A stretch of DNA of 64,000 bases from Ferrovibrio sp965278975 (GCF_965278975.1 NZ_OZ257126.1:3162001-3226000), one strand, 5' to 3'; positions 1-11,832 are shown, counted from the stretch's first letter. Notes: a model not told the origin generated them from the letters alone. Made by a program: numbers and translations.

Positions 1-712
1 TCAAGCCGCCCGGCGCCTGCGCCAGCACCAGATGCGCATCGCATTGCGGCGCCGAGAAGAACCATTTATGGCCGGTGATGATGAAGCCGCCCTGGCCGTC
101 GGGCTCGGCCCGCGTGGTGTTGGCGCGCACATCCGAGCCGCCCTGCTTTTCGGTCATGCCCATGCCGAGCAGCACCGAAGTTTTCTGCTCTATGGGGGCC
201 GAGCGCTTGTCATAGCGGCGGTCATAGATTTTCGGCAGCCAGGTCTTGGCCAGTTCGGCATCGCGGCGCAAAGCCGGCACCGAGCCATAGGTCATGGTGG
301 TGGGGCATTGGCTGCCCGGCTCAATCTGTGCATGCATGATATAGGCTGCGGCGCGCGCGACATGGGCGCCCGGCTTCGGCTCGGCCCAGGGCGCGCTATG
401 CAGGCCCTGGCCGATGATCAGGCCCATGATCTGATGCCAGGCGGGATGGAATTCCACTTCGTCGCGGCGATGGCCGAAGCGGTCGAACAACTGAAGCTGC
501 GGCGGGAATTTATGCGCCAGCCGGCCAGCCTCGATGGTTTCCGGTGCGCCGAGTTTGGCGCCATAGGCAGCGAGGTTATCCATCGCCCAATCGGCGCCTT
601 CGCGTGCGGCGGCATCGCTCAAGGCGCGGTCGGAGGTGAACAGGTTGTGGCCTTCCAGCGCCGGCGGCTGGTTCAGCACTTCATGGGTCTCGAAGGCGTT
701 GCGCGCGGTCAT
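1..712 (-). CDS. aidB: AidB-like acyl-CoA dehydrogenase, 3' end cut off by window edge
   Basis: The 237 N-terminal residues can be read. Two blocks match the AidB branch of the acyl-CoA dehydrogenases: PGAHVARAA near residue 115 and GMTEKQGGSDVRANTTRAE near 185-203, followed by ITGHKWFFSAP at about 212-222. AidB proteins are FAD-binding flavoproteins induced by alkylation stress in enteric bacteria and bind DNA; their dehydrogenase activity is weak. The ATG at 712-710 has GGGAG a few bases upstream. The flavin-domain C-terminus lies outside the window, so it is unknown whether the gene is intact. It is divergent from btaA, with about 174 bases between the two starts. An ordinary isovaleryl-CoA-type dehydrogenase is the alternative, but the EKQGGSDV block favours AidB. 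Confidence 0.85.
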   Translation of the reverse strand, partial: MTARNAFETHEVLNQPPALEGHNLFTSDRALSDAAAREGADWAMDNLAAYGAKLGAPETIEAGRLAHKFPPQLQLFDRFGHRRDEVEFHPAWHQIMGLIIGQGLHSAPWAEPKPGAHVARAAAYIMHAQIEPGSQCPTTMTYGSVPALRRDAELAKTWLPKIYDRRYDKRSAPIEQKTSVLLGMGMTEKQGGSDVRANTTRAEPDGQGGFIITGHKWFFSAPQCDAHLVLAQAPGGL

Positions 713-886
713 CGGCGTTGCTCCCAGGATATTTTGCCGGACTCTAGCAGCACCGGGTGGCTTGAAAAGCCTGCCCCCGCGTAAAGCCGGCATCAAATTC
801 GTCCTGAAATCGCCAAAGCGTCAAAAATCGGCAGCATTGCCGCCCTAGGCTGCGCCGTTTTTCGCACCCGTCAGCGATTCGGAGCC

Positions 887-2098
887 ATGACAGAAAATCT
901 CGTTCTCGATGCCGTTCGCAATCGCCGCGACGAAGCCGATATTTCCTTCTGGGATCGGCTGTTCGCAGTGTGGTTCCAGCGCCTGGTCTACACGCAGATC
1001 TGGGAAGACCCGGTGGCTGACATGGCGGCGCTGCAATTGCCCGAGGGCAGCAACATCGTCACCATCTCCTCCGGCGGCTGCAACGCGCTGTCCTACCTCA
1101 CGGCGAAGCCGAAGCAGGTCTATGCCGTTGATCTCAACGAAACACACCTGGCGTTGCTGAAACTGAAACTCGCCGGCCTGCGTGCCTACAGCACCTACGG
1201 CGATTTCTGGCGCTTCTTCGGTGCTGCCGATGATCCCGCCAACCGCGCCGACTACCTGGCGCGCCTGCGGCCTTTGCTGGATGAGCCGGCGCGGCGCTAC
1301 TGGGATGGCCGCGACCTGACGCTGCAACCGCGCTACCGCTATTTCGCCGATGGCTTTTTCCGCCATGGCATGCTTGGCGGCTTCATCGGTTTCGCTCATT
1401 GGGTGGCCGACCGCTGCGGCATCGACCGCGCCGCCTTGCTGCATCCCGATCCGGCCAATCCAGACCGTGTCGATGCCTTGCTGAAAGTCGATACGCTGTT
1501 CTCGGGCCGCTTCATGCGCTGGCTCTCGGCCAATCCGGCTTTGCTGTTCAGCTTGGGCATTCCGCCGCGCCAGCGCGTGCTGCTGGCGGGCGACGGACCG
1601 GGTGGCCTGGCCGATGTGCTGCGTCAGCGCCTGCTGCGGCTGCTGGCGGATTTTCCTACCAGTGAGAATTACTTCGCCTGGCAGGCGATGCAGCGCCGCT
1701 ATCCCGGTCCGGGTAACCGCTGCCTGCCGCCCTATCTGCAACAGCGGCATTTCGAACAGATGCGGCAGGATGCCGGCCGCGTGCTGCCAGTGCATGGCAA
1801 TATGCGCGATTTCCTGCGCTCGCTGCCGCGCCGCTCGGTGGATGCGGTGGTGCTGCTGGATGCGCAGGACTGGATGGCGGATGCCGAGATCGCCGAGTTG
1901 TGGCAGGCGATTGATGCCTGCGGCAGCGACCAGGTCCGCGTGCTGTTCCGCACTGCCGGCACGGCCTCGCCGTTGCAGACCCCGGTGCTTGGCGATGTTG
2001 CTAAAGGTTGGGCGAGGGATGACGAACGCAGCGCCCAGACTTTCGAGAATGACCGCTCCGGCATCTATGGCGCCGTTCACCTTTATCAACGACGCTGA
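887..2098 (+). CDS. btaA: BtaA-type S-adenosylmethionine:diacylglycerol 3-amino-3-carboxypropyltransferase (DUF3419)
   Basis: At 403 aa it has the usual BtaA length and matches throughout. QLVYTQIWEDP-like residues lie at 31-42, a SAM-pocket-like SSGGCNALSYL at 61-71, and AVDLNETHLALLKLKL at 80-95. BtaA transfers the 3-amino-3-carboxypropyl group of SAM to diacylglycerol, giving diacylglyceryl-homoserine, the precursor of the betaine lipid DGTS. The usual partner BtaB, which trimethylates the nitrogen, is not adjacent. The next gene, overlapping by 32 bases, is instead a GNAT/FemAB-like acyltransferase. The ATG at 887 follows GGAG. In known bacteria this pathway is induced by phosphate starvation, but no Pho box was recognised here. 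Membrane-associated action is inferred from the lipid substrate. Confidence 0.85.
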   Translation: MTENLVLDAVRNRRDEADISFWDRLFAVWFQRLVYTQIWEDPVADMAALQLPEGSNIVTISSGGCNALSYLTAKPKQVYAVDLNETHLALLKLKLAGLRAYSTYGDFWRFFGAADDPANRADYLARLRPLLDEPARRYWDGRDLTLQPRYRYFADGFFRHGMLGGFIGFAHWVADRCGIDRAALLHPDPANPDRVDALLKVDTLFSGRFMRWLSANPALLFSLGIPPRQRVLLAGDGPGGLADVLRQRLLRLLADFPTSENYFAWQAMQRRYPGPGNRCLPPYLQQRHFEQMRQDAGRVLPVHGNMRDFLRSLPRRSVDAVVLLDAQDWMADAEIAELWQAIDACGSDQVRVLFRTAGTASPLQTPVLGDVAKGWARDDERSAQTFENDRSGIYGAVHLYQRR

Positions 2099-3110
2099 AC
2101 CGGGCGCGTTGCCGTTACGGGCGGCGGTGGCCAATGCCGCCGCCGAATTGCATTGGCTCGGCGGTGTGCCGCTGAGCCGCGCGCTGCGTGGCGGCGATGC
2201 AGCCTGTTATCTCACAGCGCCGCTTTCGGCTTTCCTGCGCTATCCGGCCGCTGAGATTGCACCTGAGCGGCCGCGCCTCGCCAAGGCCATGCAGCGGCTG
2301 GCCGGCCTTGCCGAGATGAGCGGCTTGGCGCGCTGCGTGCTGCTCGGCAATCTGCCGCTTTCCACCAATCTGGCTGCCGAGCATGGCGATGCGCTGCTGC
2401 ATGCGGCGGAGGCAGCGATCAACAAATATGGCAATGGCTGGATCGGCCTGCGCAACCTGCGGCCAGATCGCCACGCGCCGCTGATTGCTGAACTGGAACG
2501 GCAGGATTTCTTCCTGCTGCCGGCCCGCGTGATCTACGAATTCCCGCAAGGCGAGGCGCGAGCCTCGCATTACAAGCGCGACCGCGCCCTGCTGCGCAAG
2601 CTCTATACGCCGCTGCCTCATGCCGCTTTCGACGCGGCCTTGCTGGAACAGGCGCGGGCGATGTATGCGGCGGTGTATCTGGAACGTCATAGCCGGCTCA
2701 ACCCGGATTACACGGCGGCTTTCTTCGCCCGGGCGTGGGAAACCGGCGCGCTGGAATTCACCGGGCTGGTGGGCAATGGCGGAGAGTTGGCCGCCTTTGC
2801 CGCCATTCATCGCCAGCAGGACATCATGACGGTGCCGCTGCTGGGTCATGATGTGGCTTTGCCGCGCGAAGCCGGCGCCTACCGCGCCCTGGTGGCGCAT
2901 CTGATTTCATTGAGTGCCCAGCGCGGCCTGCTGTTCAATTTCAGCTCCGGGGCCGGCGATGCCAAGCGCAAGCGCGGCGCCGAACCGAAACTGGAATACA
3001 CCGCCTTCCGACCGCCCGGCGGCGCCTGGCGCACGCGGCTGCTGCAACCGCTCGCCGGCTTTATCCGCCAGCGCCTGCCGCTGGAAGCGTTCATCGCCCA
3101 GGGTGCATGA
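2067..3110 (+). CDS. GNAT/FemAB-like acyltransferase, translationally coupled to btaA
   Basis: About 347 aa. The C-terminal half carries the FemAB/BioF2-like GNAT pattern: RSHYKRDRALLRKL-like basic residues near 170, LERHSRLNPDYTAAFF near 210, and a terminal FNFSSGAGDAKRKRGAEP block that resembles the conserved GxxxxKxxRGA motif of these acyl- or aminoacyltransferases. The start is uncertain. The open frame extends far into btaA, but the product-like sequence begins near ATG 2067; ATG 2049 is the alternative. Either way it overlaps the btaA 3' end, suggesting translational coupling and a shared pathway. The substrate is unknown. Acylation of the homoserine headgroup is one hypothesis; an unrelated cell-envelope or small-molecule substrate is equally possible. 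Confidence 0.6.
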   Translation: MAPFTFINDAEPGALPLRAAVANAAAELHWLGGVPLSRALRGGDAACYLTAPLSAFLRYPAAEIAPERPRLAKAMQRLAGLAEMSGLARCVLLGNLPLSTNLAAEHGDALLHAAEAAINKYGNGWIGLRNLRPDRHAPLIAELERQDFFLLPARVIYEFPQGEARASHYKRDRALLRKLYTPLPHAAFDAALLEQARAMYAAVYLERHSRLNPDYTAAFFARAWETGALEFTGLVGNGGELAAFAAIHRQQDIMTVPLLGHDVALPREAGAYRALVAHLISLSAQRGLLFNFSSGAGDAKRKRGAEPKLEYTAFRPPGGAWRTRLLQPLAGFIRQRLPLEAFIAQGA

Positions 3111-3136
3111 AGGCTGGGTGCATGAAGGCTGGGTGC
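3101..3136 (+). repeat. 15-bp tandem repeat at the end of the acyltransferase gene
   Basis: GGGTGCATGAAGGCT occurs twice head to tail (3101-3115, 3116-3130), followed by a third partial copy, GGGTGC. The first copy contains the acyltransferase stop codon (TGA 3108-3110), so copy number does not change the protein. It looks like a local slippage duplication. Confidence 0.85.
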
Positions 3137-3225
3137 GGAAATGCAGCAGGGTTTCCGATTTGCCACAAAATACTCATAAAGCCAGCTAATATTCCGCCCC
3201 GTCATTCAGCCATCCCCGGGTGTTC

Positions 3226-4569
3226 ATGGCTTCGGATTCTCGCACCGGCCTGTTGCCGTCTTTCACCAATCCGGCTTTGTCGGCAAGGCGTTTCCCGCTG
3301 GCACTCCTTTGTGCCCTGGGGGCTGCATGCGTGGTGCTGTCGCTGAGCCATGATTGGCGCCCCGCCGACATACCGGACGCGGAATGGGCTGGCCGGATGC
3401 TGCGATGGCTTGGTGTCCTGGCCGCGGGCTATTTCCTGTTCATCGGTGTCCATCTGCTGATCGGCTTCGGCCGGCGGCATCTGGGCTATGCCGCCGCCGG
3501 GGCGGGTTTCGCGCTGCTGCTGTATCTTCAGGCGGCGAGCCATCTCGGGCTGTTCTTTGCCATACCCGGCATGCTGCTGTTTGTCATGGCGGCGCCGTTT
3601 CTGCCTCGGCAGGCTGGCAATGCCACGCTCTGGAATTTCAACCACAACGCCTGGCTCGGTGGCTTTTTCGGCATCGCCGCTGGCATCCTGCTGGCCGCCG
3701 CGCTGTGGATTCTCTATTTCGTCATCAAGTCGCTGTTCGATGTCTCGCTGCCGGAGGCATTTCTGTTCGACATTCCGACGCTCTCCTTTTTCGTTGTGGC
3801 GGCATGGCTTACCCTCGGTTTTCTGCCCTACACCCAGGCCGCCATCGAGGATGTGCGCCCCGGGCGCGGCGTCGCGCTGATTGCCAGCTATATACTGGTG
3901 CCATTCGTTATCGCTTACGCGGTGGTGCTCTATGCCTATGCCGCAAAGATCGCGGTTACCGGCGAAGTACCGCGCGGCACCCTGGTTACCATCACCGGCC
4001 TGTTCATTGCTGCGGCCGTGACGACGTATCTGATTGCCTTTCCCATGCGCGAGTCCGGCCCGCTATGGGTTCGGCTGTTTCATCGCTGGATCTTCCGGGT
4101 GATGGCCGTGCCGGCTGGCCTGATGCTGTTTGCCATCGGCATGCGGATCAAGGCCAAAGGGCTTACCGAGGCGCGCTATGCCGTTGTCGTGCTGGGGCTG
4201 TGGTCGCTCGCCATGGCGGCGCTGTTCGGTTTCCGCGCCACCACCAGTATCCGCTGGCTGCCAGGATCGCTGGCGGCCATGCTGCTGCTGGCCTCTTTCG
4301 GCCCCTGGGGCGCGGAGGCGCTGGCCACCCGCAGCCAGTTCCAGCGGATGCAGGCCTGGCTGACCGAGATCGGCTTCATTGCCGATGGCAAGGTGAAGGT
4401 GGATGGGGGTAAATTGCAGCGCGCGGAAATGTACCGCTTCGAGGATTACGCCAGTTTCCTGATCGATCGCGGCCAGGCAAGCCGGATGGCGCCGTGGCTG
4501 GAGCAACCCGGCATGATCTCCGATCAGTCGACTCTCGATGCAGTCAAGAAAGCCTTCGGCATCGACTGA
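3226..4569 (+). CDS. DUF4153-type polytopic membrane protein
   Basis: About 447 aa with around eleven hydrophobic segments, e.g. FPLALLCALGAACVVLSLS near 24-42, WLGVLAAGYFLFIGVHLLI near 60-80 and FFGIAAGILLAAALWILYF near 145-165. They are followed by a soluble tail of about 75 residues after the last segment (AEALATRSQFQRMQ). The arrangement matches DUF4153 inner-membrane proteins, which have no firmly assigned function. ATG 3226 is chosen; a GTG at 3220 in the same frame is the alternative, and neither has a strong ribosome site. It stands alone on its strand between the acyltransferase and the convergent outer-membrane-type gene. Confidence 0.65.
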   Translation: MASDSRTGLLPSFTNPALSARRFPLALLCALGAACVVLSLSHDWRPADIPDAEWAGRMLRWLGVLAAGYFLFIGVHLLIGFGRRHLGYAAAGAGFALLLYLQAASHLGLFFAIPGMLLFVMAAPFLPRQAGNATLWNFNHNAWLGGFFGIAAGILLAAALWILYFVIKSLFDVSLPEAFLFDIPTLSFFVVAAWLTLGFLPYTQAAIEDVRPGRGVALIASYILVPFVIAYAVVLYAYAAKIAVTGEVPRGTLVTITGLFIAAAVTTYLIAFPMRESGPLWVRLFHRWIFRVMAVPAGLMLFAIGMRIKAKGLTEARYAVVVLGLWSLAMAALFGFRATTSIRWLPGSLAAMLLLASFGPWGAEALATRSQFQRMQAWLTEIGFIADGKVKVDGGKLQRAEMYRFEDYASFLIDRGQASRMAPWLEQPGMISDQSTLDAVKKAFGID

Positions 4570-4597
4570 TCGTGGCCGGCAGTAAAATGCAGCCGCC

Positions 4598-5587
4598 TCA
4601 GAACCGCATCGCCAGGTTCAGCCGCGCCTGGGTGAGCGCCGGATCGGCATTGCCGCCCCAGGCTTCCTGACTGACGGCATAGCCTGCCATCACGGTCATG
4701 GCGCGGCGCTCCAGTGCCAAAGGCGTCCAGTGCATCTGCAAATCCAGGCTCTGCTGCTGGCCGGCGATGGGCAGCGCGTTGCGCGCCATCAGGTCGCGCT
4801 TCTGCCCCAGGGCGAATTCGTGGCTGGCGGTGAAATTCAGGCTGCGGCTCAGCGGTACGCCGATCTGCAGGCCGAAGCTGTTGATGTTGCGCTGTTCCGC
4901 CGAGCGGTATTCGTTGCGGCGCTGCGCCGAGACGCCAAGCTTGTAGCCGCTGGCAAAATGCTGCGCCAGGGCGACGCGGTGGCGTTCGTTGCTCACCGAA
5001 GCACCCGGATCGGCGGCATCGAACAGGCTGTCATAGCCGGCGGATAGCGTCAGGGTCAGGTTGCTGCCGAGCGTGGCGGAAGCCTGGTTGTCGACACCAA
5101 GGCGCCGCGCGCCGCTGCCGGCAAGGTCGCTCCAGATCAGCGCCGCATCGGGATTGACCTTGAACCTGATGCCATATTCCTCATAGGCGAGGCCGAACTT
5201 GCCTTTCAGTGTGTTGGTGTCGCTTTCCGCATCGACGCTGCGGCTCAGCGCATCGGTGCCGGTGAGGGTGAGGCCATCCAGCAACGGCAGATCATAGCCG
5301 GTCACGGGTATGGCAGCGGCAGTATAGACCCGGAGCTGATAGGTTTCCGTGCGGCTGGGCGTGGCAAGGTCGATGTCTTGCAGGTCCGGCAGCGGACGCT
5401 GGCTCAGCAGCAGCAGGGCAGGGGTGGGATCATACAGCAGCGGCAGGTTGGCGTTGTTGCCGATGCCGCAAAGTGCCACGTCACCAGGGCTGACAAAGAG
5501 CGGGCATTCCGGGAATGCATCCTGGGCCAAGGCCGGGCCGGTGAGGCCCAGCAGCACAACAGCACAGGTGGCAGCGTATTGACGCAC
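4598..5587 (-). CDS. Exported, probable outer-membrane beta-barrel protein of unknown function
   Basis: 329 aa. A signal peptide is visible (MRQYAATCAVVLLGLTGPALA, cleavage near ALAQ, residues 20-22). A mature N-terminal stretch rich in Pro/Leu follows, with two cysteines (ECPLF and ALCGI) that could form a disulphide. The C-terminal two thirds alternate polar and hydrophobic residues (SATLGSNLTLTLSAGYDSL, INSFGLQIGVPL, ARLNLAMRF), and the chain ends in phenylalanine, the usual BAM-recognition residue of outer-membrane barrels. No family was recognised. The start is a GTG at 5587; its GGAGGGGGA ribosome site is the 3' arm of a hairpin (5588-5629), which points to translational control. Confidence 0.65.
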   Translation of the reverse strand: MRQYAATCAVVLLGLTGPALAQDAFPECPLFVSPGDVALCGIGNNANLPLLYDPTPALLLLSQRPLPDLQDIDLATPSRTETYQLRVYTAAAIPVTGYDLPLLDGLTLTGTDALSRSVDAESDTNTLKGKFGLAYEEYGIRFKVNPDAALIWSDLAGSGARRLGVDNQASATLGSNLTLTLSAGYDSLFDAADPGASVSNERHRVALAQHFASGYKLGVSAQRRNEYRSAEQRNINSFGLQIGVPLSRSLNFTASHEFALGQKRDLMARNALPIAGQQQSLDLQMHWTPLALERRAMTVMAGYAVSQEAWGGNADPALTQARLNLAMRF

Positions 5588-5629
5588 TCCCCCTCCACGG
5601 CATGAACAGCACCAGCATGCAGTGGAGGG
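5588..5629 (-). promoter_or_regulatory. 5'-UTR hairpin masking the ribosome-binding site of the barrel-protein gene
   Basis: Read on the - strand, CCCTCCAC (5629-5622) pairs perfectly with GTGGAGGG (5598-5591), which contains the Shine-Dalgarno sequence directly before the GTG start at 5587. An inner GCATG/CATGC stem (5620-5616 with 5604-5600) extends the structure. No T-run follows on the - strand, so it is not a typical terminator of the upstream 5-oxoprolinase gene. A thermosensor-like or ligand-gated start is inferred. Confidence 0.5.
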
Positions 5630-5665
5630 TTTCTCGCAAGTTACTGTGGCGGAATTTGGGCGGTG

Positions 5666-9307
<3,642 letters not shown>

Positions 9308-9344
9308 CTGATTCTCCGTTCAAGGGTACGGCACCATTCCAGTA

Positions 9345-9363
9345 CGTTGATAAATTGTCAACG
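9345..9363 (-). promoter_or_regulatory. Candidate MarR operator in the 5-oxoprolinase promoter
   Basis: CGTTGA-N7-TCAACG is a perfect 6-bp inverted repeat with an AT-rich centre (TAAATTG). It lies between the marR-type gene and the oplAH start. On the - strand one half-site forms TTGACA, a good -35 hexamer, so a bound repressor would block transcription of oplAH. The -10 is weak. Dyads of this length are typical for MarR dimers. Confidence 0.5.
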
Positions 9364-9392
9364 AAAAGTAATCGTTCTCCAGGCGAGACAGC

Positions 9393-9974
9393 CTAAAGCG
9401 AGGCGGCGGCGCGGGCGGCCTGGTCGTAGAGGCCGGACAAGGCCCGCATGGTTTCGGCGATGCGGGCGATTTCGCCGGGCTGGCGGCCGATCAGGGCGGC
9501 CGCCTCGGCCAGCAATTCCTCGCGCACCTTGCGATAGCTGAGGCAGGCCTCGCGGCCCGCCGCCGTGGTGGAATAGTGGATTTCCTTGCCGCGCTTCTCG
9601 CCACTCACCAGGCCCATGCGCTGCAGCTTCTTCAGGCCGTAATTGACCGTGTGGCTGTCTTCCACATTCAGCACCAGGCAAAGATCTGCCAGCCGCTTCG
9701 GGCGGTCGCGATGGTTCACGCCATGCAGCACCATCACATCCAGCGCCGCCAGGTCCGGTGTGCCGGCGGCATTCATGCAGCGCACGATCCAGCGGTTGAA
9801 GGCATTGGCGGTCATCATCAGGGCGAATTCGAATTCGCTGAGTTCGCTCAAACGCTCGGAAGCCAGATGCGCCGAGGAAACGATGGGCCGGTGCGACCGT
9901 GTCGCAGCGGCTGTTTCTTGGGCTTTTGCCGCTTTTGTCGCCTTGTTCCCTGGCTTCTTGCCTGCCGCCGCCAT
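9393..9974 (-). CDS. MarR-type winged-helix transcriptional regulator
   Basis: 193 aa. A basic, Ala/Lys-rich N-terminal tail (about 30 residues) is followed by a winged-helix domain: FEFALMMTANAFNRWIVRCM near 50-68, the recognition region RPKRLADLCLVLNVEDSHTVNYGLKKLQRMGLV near 92-124, and a wing KRGKEIHYSTTAAG near 128-141. It matches predicted MarR-like regulators often linked to catabolic genes. It precedes oplAH on the same strand with an 85-base gap that holds a palindromic operator candidate, so local regulation of 5-oxoprolinase is the likely job. The effector is unknown. The EamA exporter gene is divergent. Confidence 0.75.
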   Translation of the reverse strand: MAAAGKKPGNKATKAAKAQETAAATRSHRPIVSSAHLASERLSELSEFEFALMMTANAFNRWIVRCMNAAGTPDLAALDVMVLHGVNHRDRPKRLADLCLVLNVEDSHTVNYGLKKLQRMGLVSGEKRGKEIHYSTTAAGREACLSYRKVREELLAEAAALIGRQPGEIARIAETMRALSGLYDQAARAAASL

Positions 9975-10145
9975 CTACGCCCCCAATGATCTGCCGCGTG
10001 CCCTGTTGCTGGCGCAGTAAACCCGTTCCCGCCCGCGAGGCCAAGGCCCGGGCGCGCTCCGGTGCATAACCGTCATGCAGGTTGTGCATGGCGGGGCAGC
10101 GTTCTTTGCTGGCTCCCCCGGGGTGCGCTTTGATAGTGTCCCGCG

Positions 10146-11075
10146 ATGCGTCCCCTGCACCTTTTGCTGCTCGTCTCCATTTGCGCCGTTTGGGGCTTTA
10201 ATTTCGTTGCCTCGAAACTCGCCGTGGGTCATTTCCCGCCGATCTTCTTCACCGGCCTGCGCTTCCTCGGGCTGGGGTTGCTGCTATTTCCCTGGCTGAA
10301 GCTGCACAAGGGCCAGATGAGCCTGGTGCTGCAGATCGCCGTGTTCATGGGCATGCTGCATTTCGCCCTGATGTTCAACGCCATCAAGATGGCGCATGAC
10401 GTGTCGGTGATCGCCGTGATCGTGCAGCTTGGCGGGCCGGTATCGGCTTTGCTGGCCTGGCTGATGCTGGGCGAGACCGTGCGCTGGCGCCGCGGCCTTG
10501 GCATTGCTCTGGCCTTCGTCGGCTCGGTGGTGATGAGCTTCGATCCCGCCATTTTGAGCTATGCCATGGCGCTGCTGATCTGCCTGCTTGCCATGATCTC
10601 GATGTCCTATGGCCAGGTGCTGGTGCGGCGCATCCAGCATGTCGATCCGCTGGCGATGCAGGCCTGGATCGGCGTGGTCAGCGCGCCCGGCCTGCTGGTG
10701 CTGTCGTATTTCTTCGAGCAGGGCCAGTGGCAGGCGACACAGGCCGCCGGCTGGGGCGAATGGTCGCTGCTGGCCTATTCGATCCTCGGCGTGTCGCTGT
10801 TCGGCCATGGCGGCGTGTATTACCTGCTGCGGCTCTATCCCGTGGCCCTGGTCAATCCCGGCGTGACGCTGGCGCCGGTGATGGGCATTGTGTTCAGCGT
10901 GATCTTCCTTGGCGAACGCCTGAGTGATCGCGCCTTGATCGGTGCCGCGATCACGCTGCTGGGCGTGCTGATCGTCACCCTGCGCGACAGCCAGATTGCC
11001 GACAAGAAGCCGGATCGGGCCGCAGAGGAGCGTGCCGCGCTTGCGGCGGCGAAGGCCAAGGCCGGTTCGGACTGA
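10146..11075 (+). CDS. EamA/DMT-family transporter
   Basis: 309 aa with ten predicted membrane segments in two EamA repeats. The first starts LLLLVSICAVWGFNFVASKLAVG (residues 5-27) and the second MALLICLLAMISMSYGQVLVRRI near 140-162. The GFNFVASKLAVGHFPP motif and the LNPGVTLAPVMGIVFSVIFLGE-like region near 240-260 are typical of the family that includes EamA (O-acetylserine/cysteine export). The tail after the last helix is short, charged and Ala/Lys-rich. The inner-membrane location is clear; the substrate cannot be read from the sequence. ampD follows 13 bases later on the same strand. Confidence 0.85.
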   Translation: MRPLHLLLLVSICAVWGFNFVASKLAVGHFPPIFFTGLRFLGLGLLLFPWLKLHKGQMSLVLQIAVFMGMLHFALMFNAIKMAHDVSVIAVIVQLGGPVSALLAWLMLGETVRWRRGLGIALAFVGSVVMSFDPAILSYAMALLICLLAMISMSYGQVLVRRIQHVDPLAMQAWIGVVSAPGLLVLSYFFEQGQWQATQAAGWGEWSLLAYSILGVSLFGHGGVYYLLRLYPVALVNPGVTLAPVMGIVFSVIFLGERLSDRALIGAAITLLGVLIVTLRDSQIADKKPDRAAEERAALAAAKAKAGSD

Positions 11076-11088
11076 GTGGAGTAGGGGC

Positions 11089-11832
11089 ATGACGGATGTA
11101 TTGACCATGCTCGAACGGGCCTCGCCGAATTTCGACGAGCGCCGTTGCCGCAAGCCGGTGGACCTGGTGCTGCTGCATTACACCGGGATGCAGACGGCGG
11201 AAGCGGCGCTGAGCCGCCTGACCGATACTGAGGCCAAGGTTTCGGCGCATTACGTGATCGACGAGGACGGCACGATCATCCGGCTGGTGCCGGAAGAAGC
11301 GCGTGCCTGGCACGCCGGCGTGGCCTTCTGGCGCGGCGTGCGCGATGTGAATGCGCGTTCCATCGGCATCGAACTGGTCAACCCTGGCCATGAATTCGGC
11401 TATCGCCCGTTCCCGGAAGCGCAGATCGCGGCCTTGCTGCCGCTGCTGCAGCAGATCAAGGCGCGGCACAACATTCCGGCCGCTGGGTTCATCGGCCATT
11501 CCGACGTGGCGCCGCAACGCAAGGAAGATCCGGGTGAGCTGTTCCCCTGGGCGCGGCTGGCGCAGGCCGGCTTCGGCCTGTGGCCCAGCCCGGAATTCCG
11601 CCCGTCGCCCCATGCCCCGGAACTGCATCCGGGCATGAAAAGCGGCGCCGTGGTCGATCTGCAGGTGGCGCTCGACCGCATTGGTTTCGGCATCGAAGGC
11701 AGCGGCGTCTACGATCCGCTTACCGAGGCAGTGGTGCGTGCCTTCCAGCGCCATTGGCGCCCGGCGCGGATCGACGGCATGGCCGACCCGGAAACCACCA
11801 GCCTGATTCACCACATCGCCCAAAGAGCTTAA
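11089..11832 (+). CDS. ampD: N-acetylmuramoyl-L-alanine amidase, AmpD family with peptidoglycan-binding domain
   Basis: 247 aa. The amidase_2 domain shows the zinc ligands H30 (LLHYTGM), H137 (GHSDVAPQRKEDPG) and D147, with IGIELVN near 92-98. A peptidoglycan_binding_1 domain follows at about 185-245 (VVDLQVALDRIGFG...AVVRAFQRHW). Enzymes of this type cleave the lactyl-amide bond between anhydro-MurNAc and the stem peptide during cell-wall recycling. No signal peptide is visible, which fits cytoplasmic recycling, although the AmiD-like two-domain architecture is also found in envelope enzymes. The ATG at 11089 has GGAGTAGGGG just upstream. rnpB follows directly. Confidence 0.9.
   Translation: MTDVLTMLERASPNFDERRCRKPVDLVLLHYTGMQTAEAALSRLTDTEAKVSAHYVIDEDGTIIRLVPEEARAWHAGVAFWRGVRDVNARSIGIELVNPGHEFGYRPFPEAQIAALLPLLQQIKARHNIPAAGFIGHSDVAPQRKEDPGELFPWARLAQAGFGLWPSPEFRPSPHAPELHPGMKSGAVVDLQVALDRIGFGIEGSGVYDPLTEAVVRAFQRHWRPARIDGMADPETTSLIHHIAQRA

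Noticed and set aside
845..2134. A 429-codon frame antisense to btaA
   Set aside because: BtaA similarity on the + strand is clear; the antisense frame has no recognisable domain.
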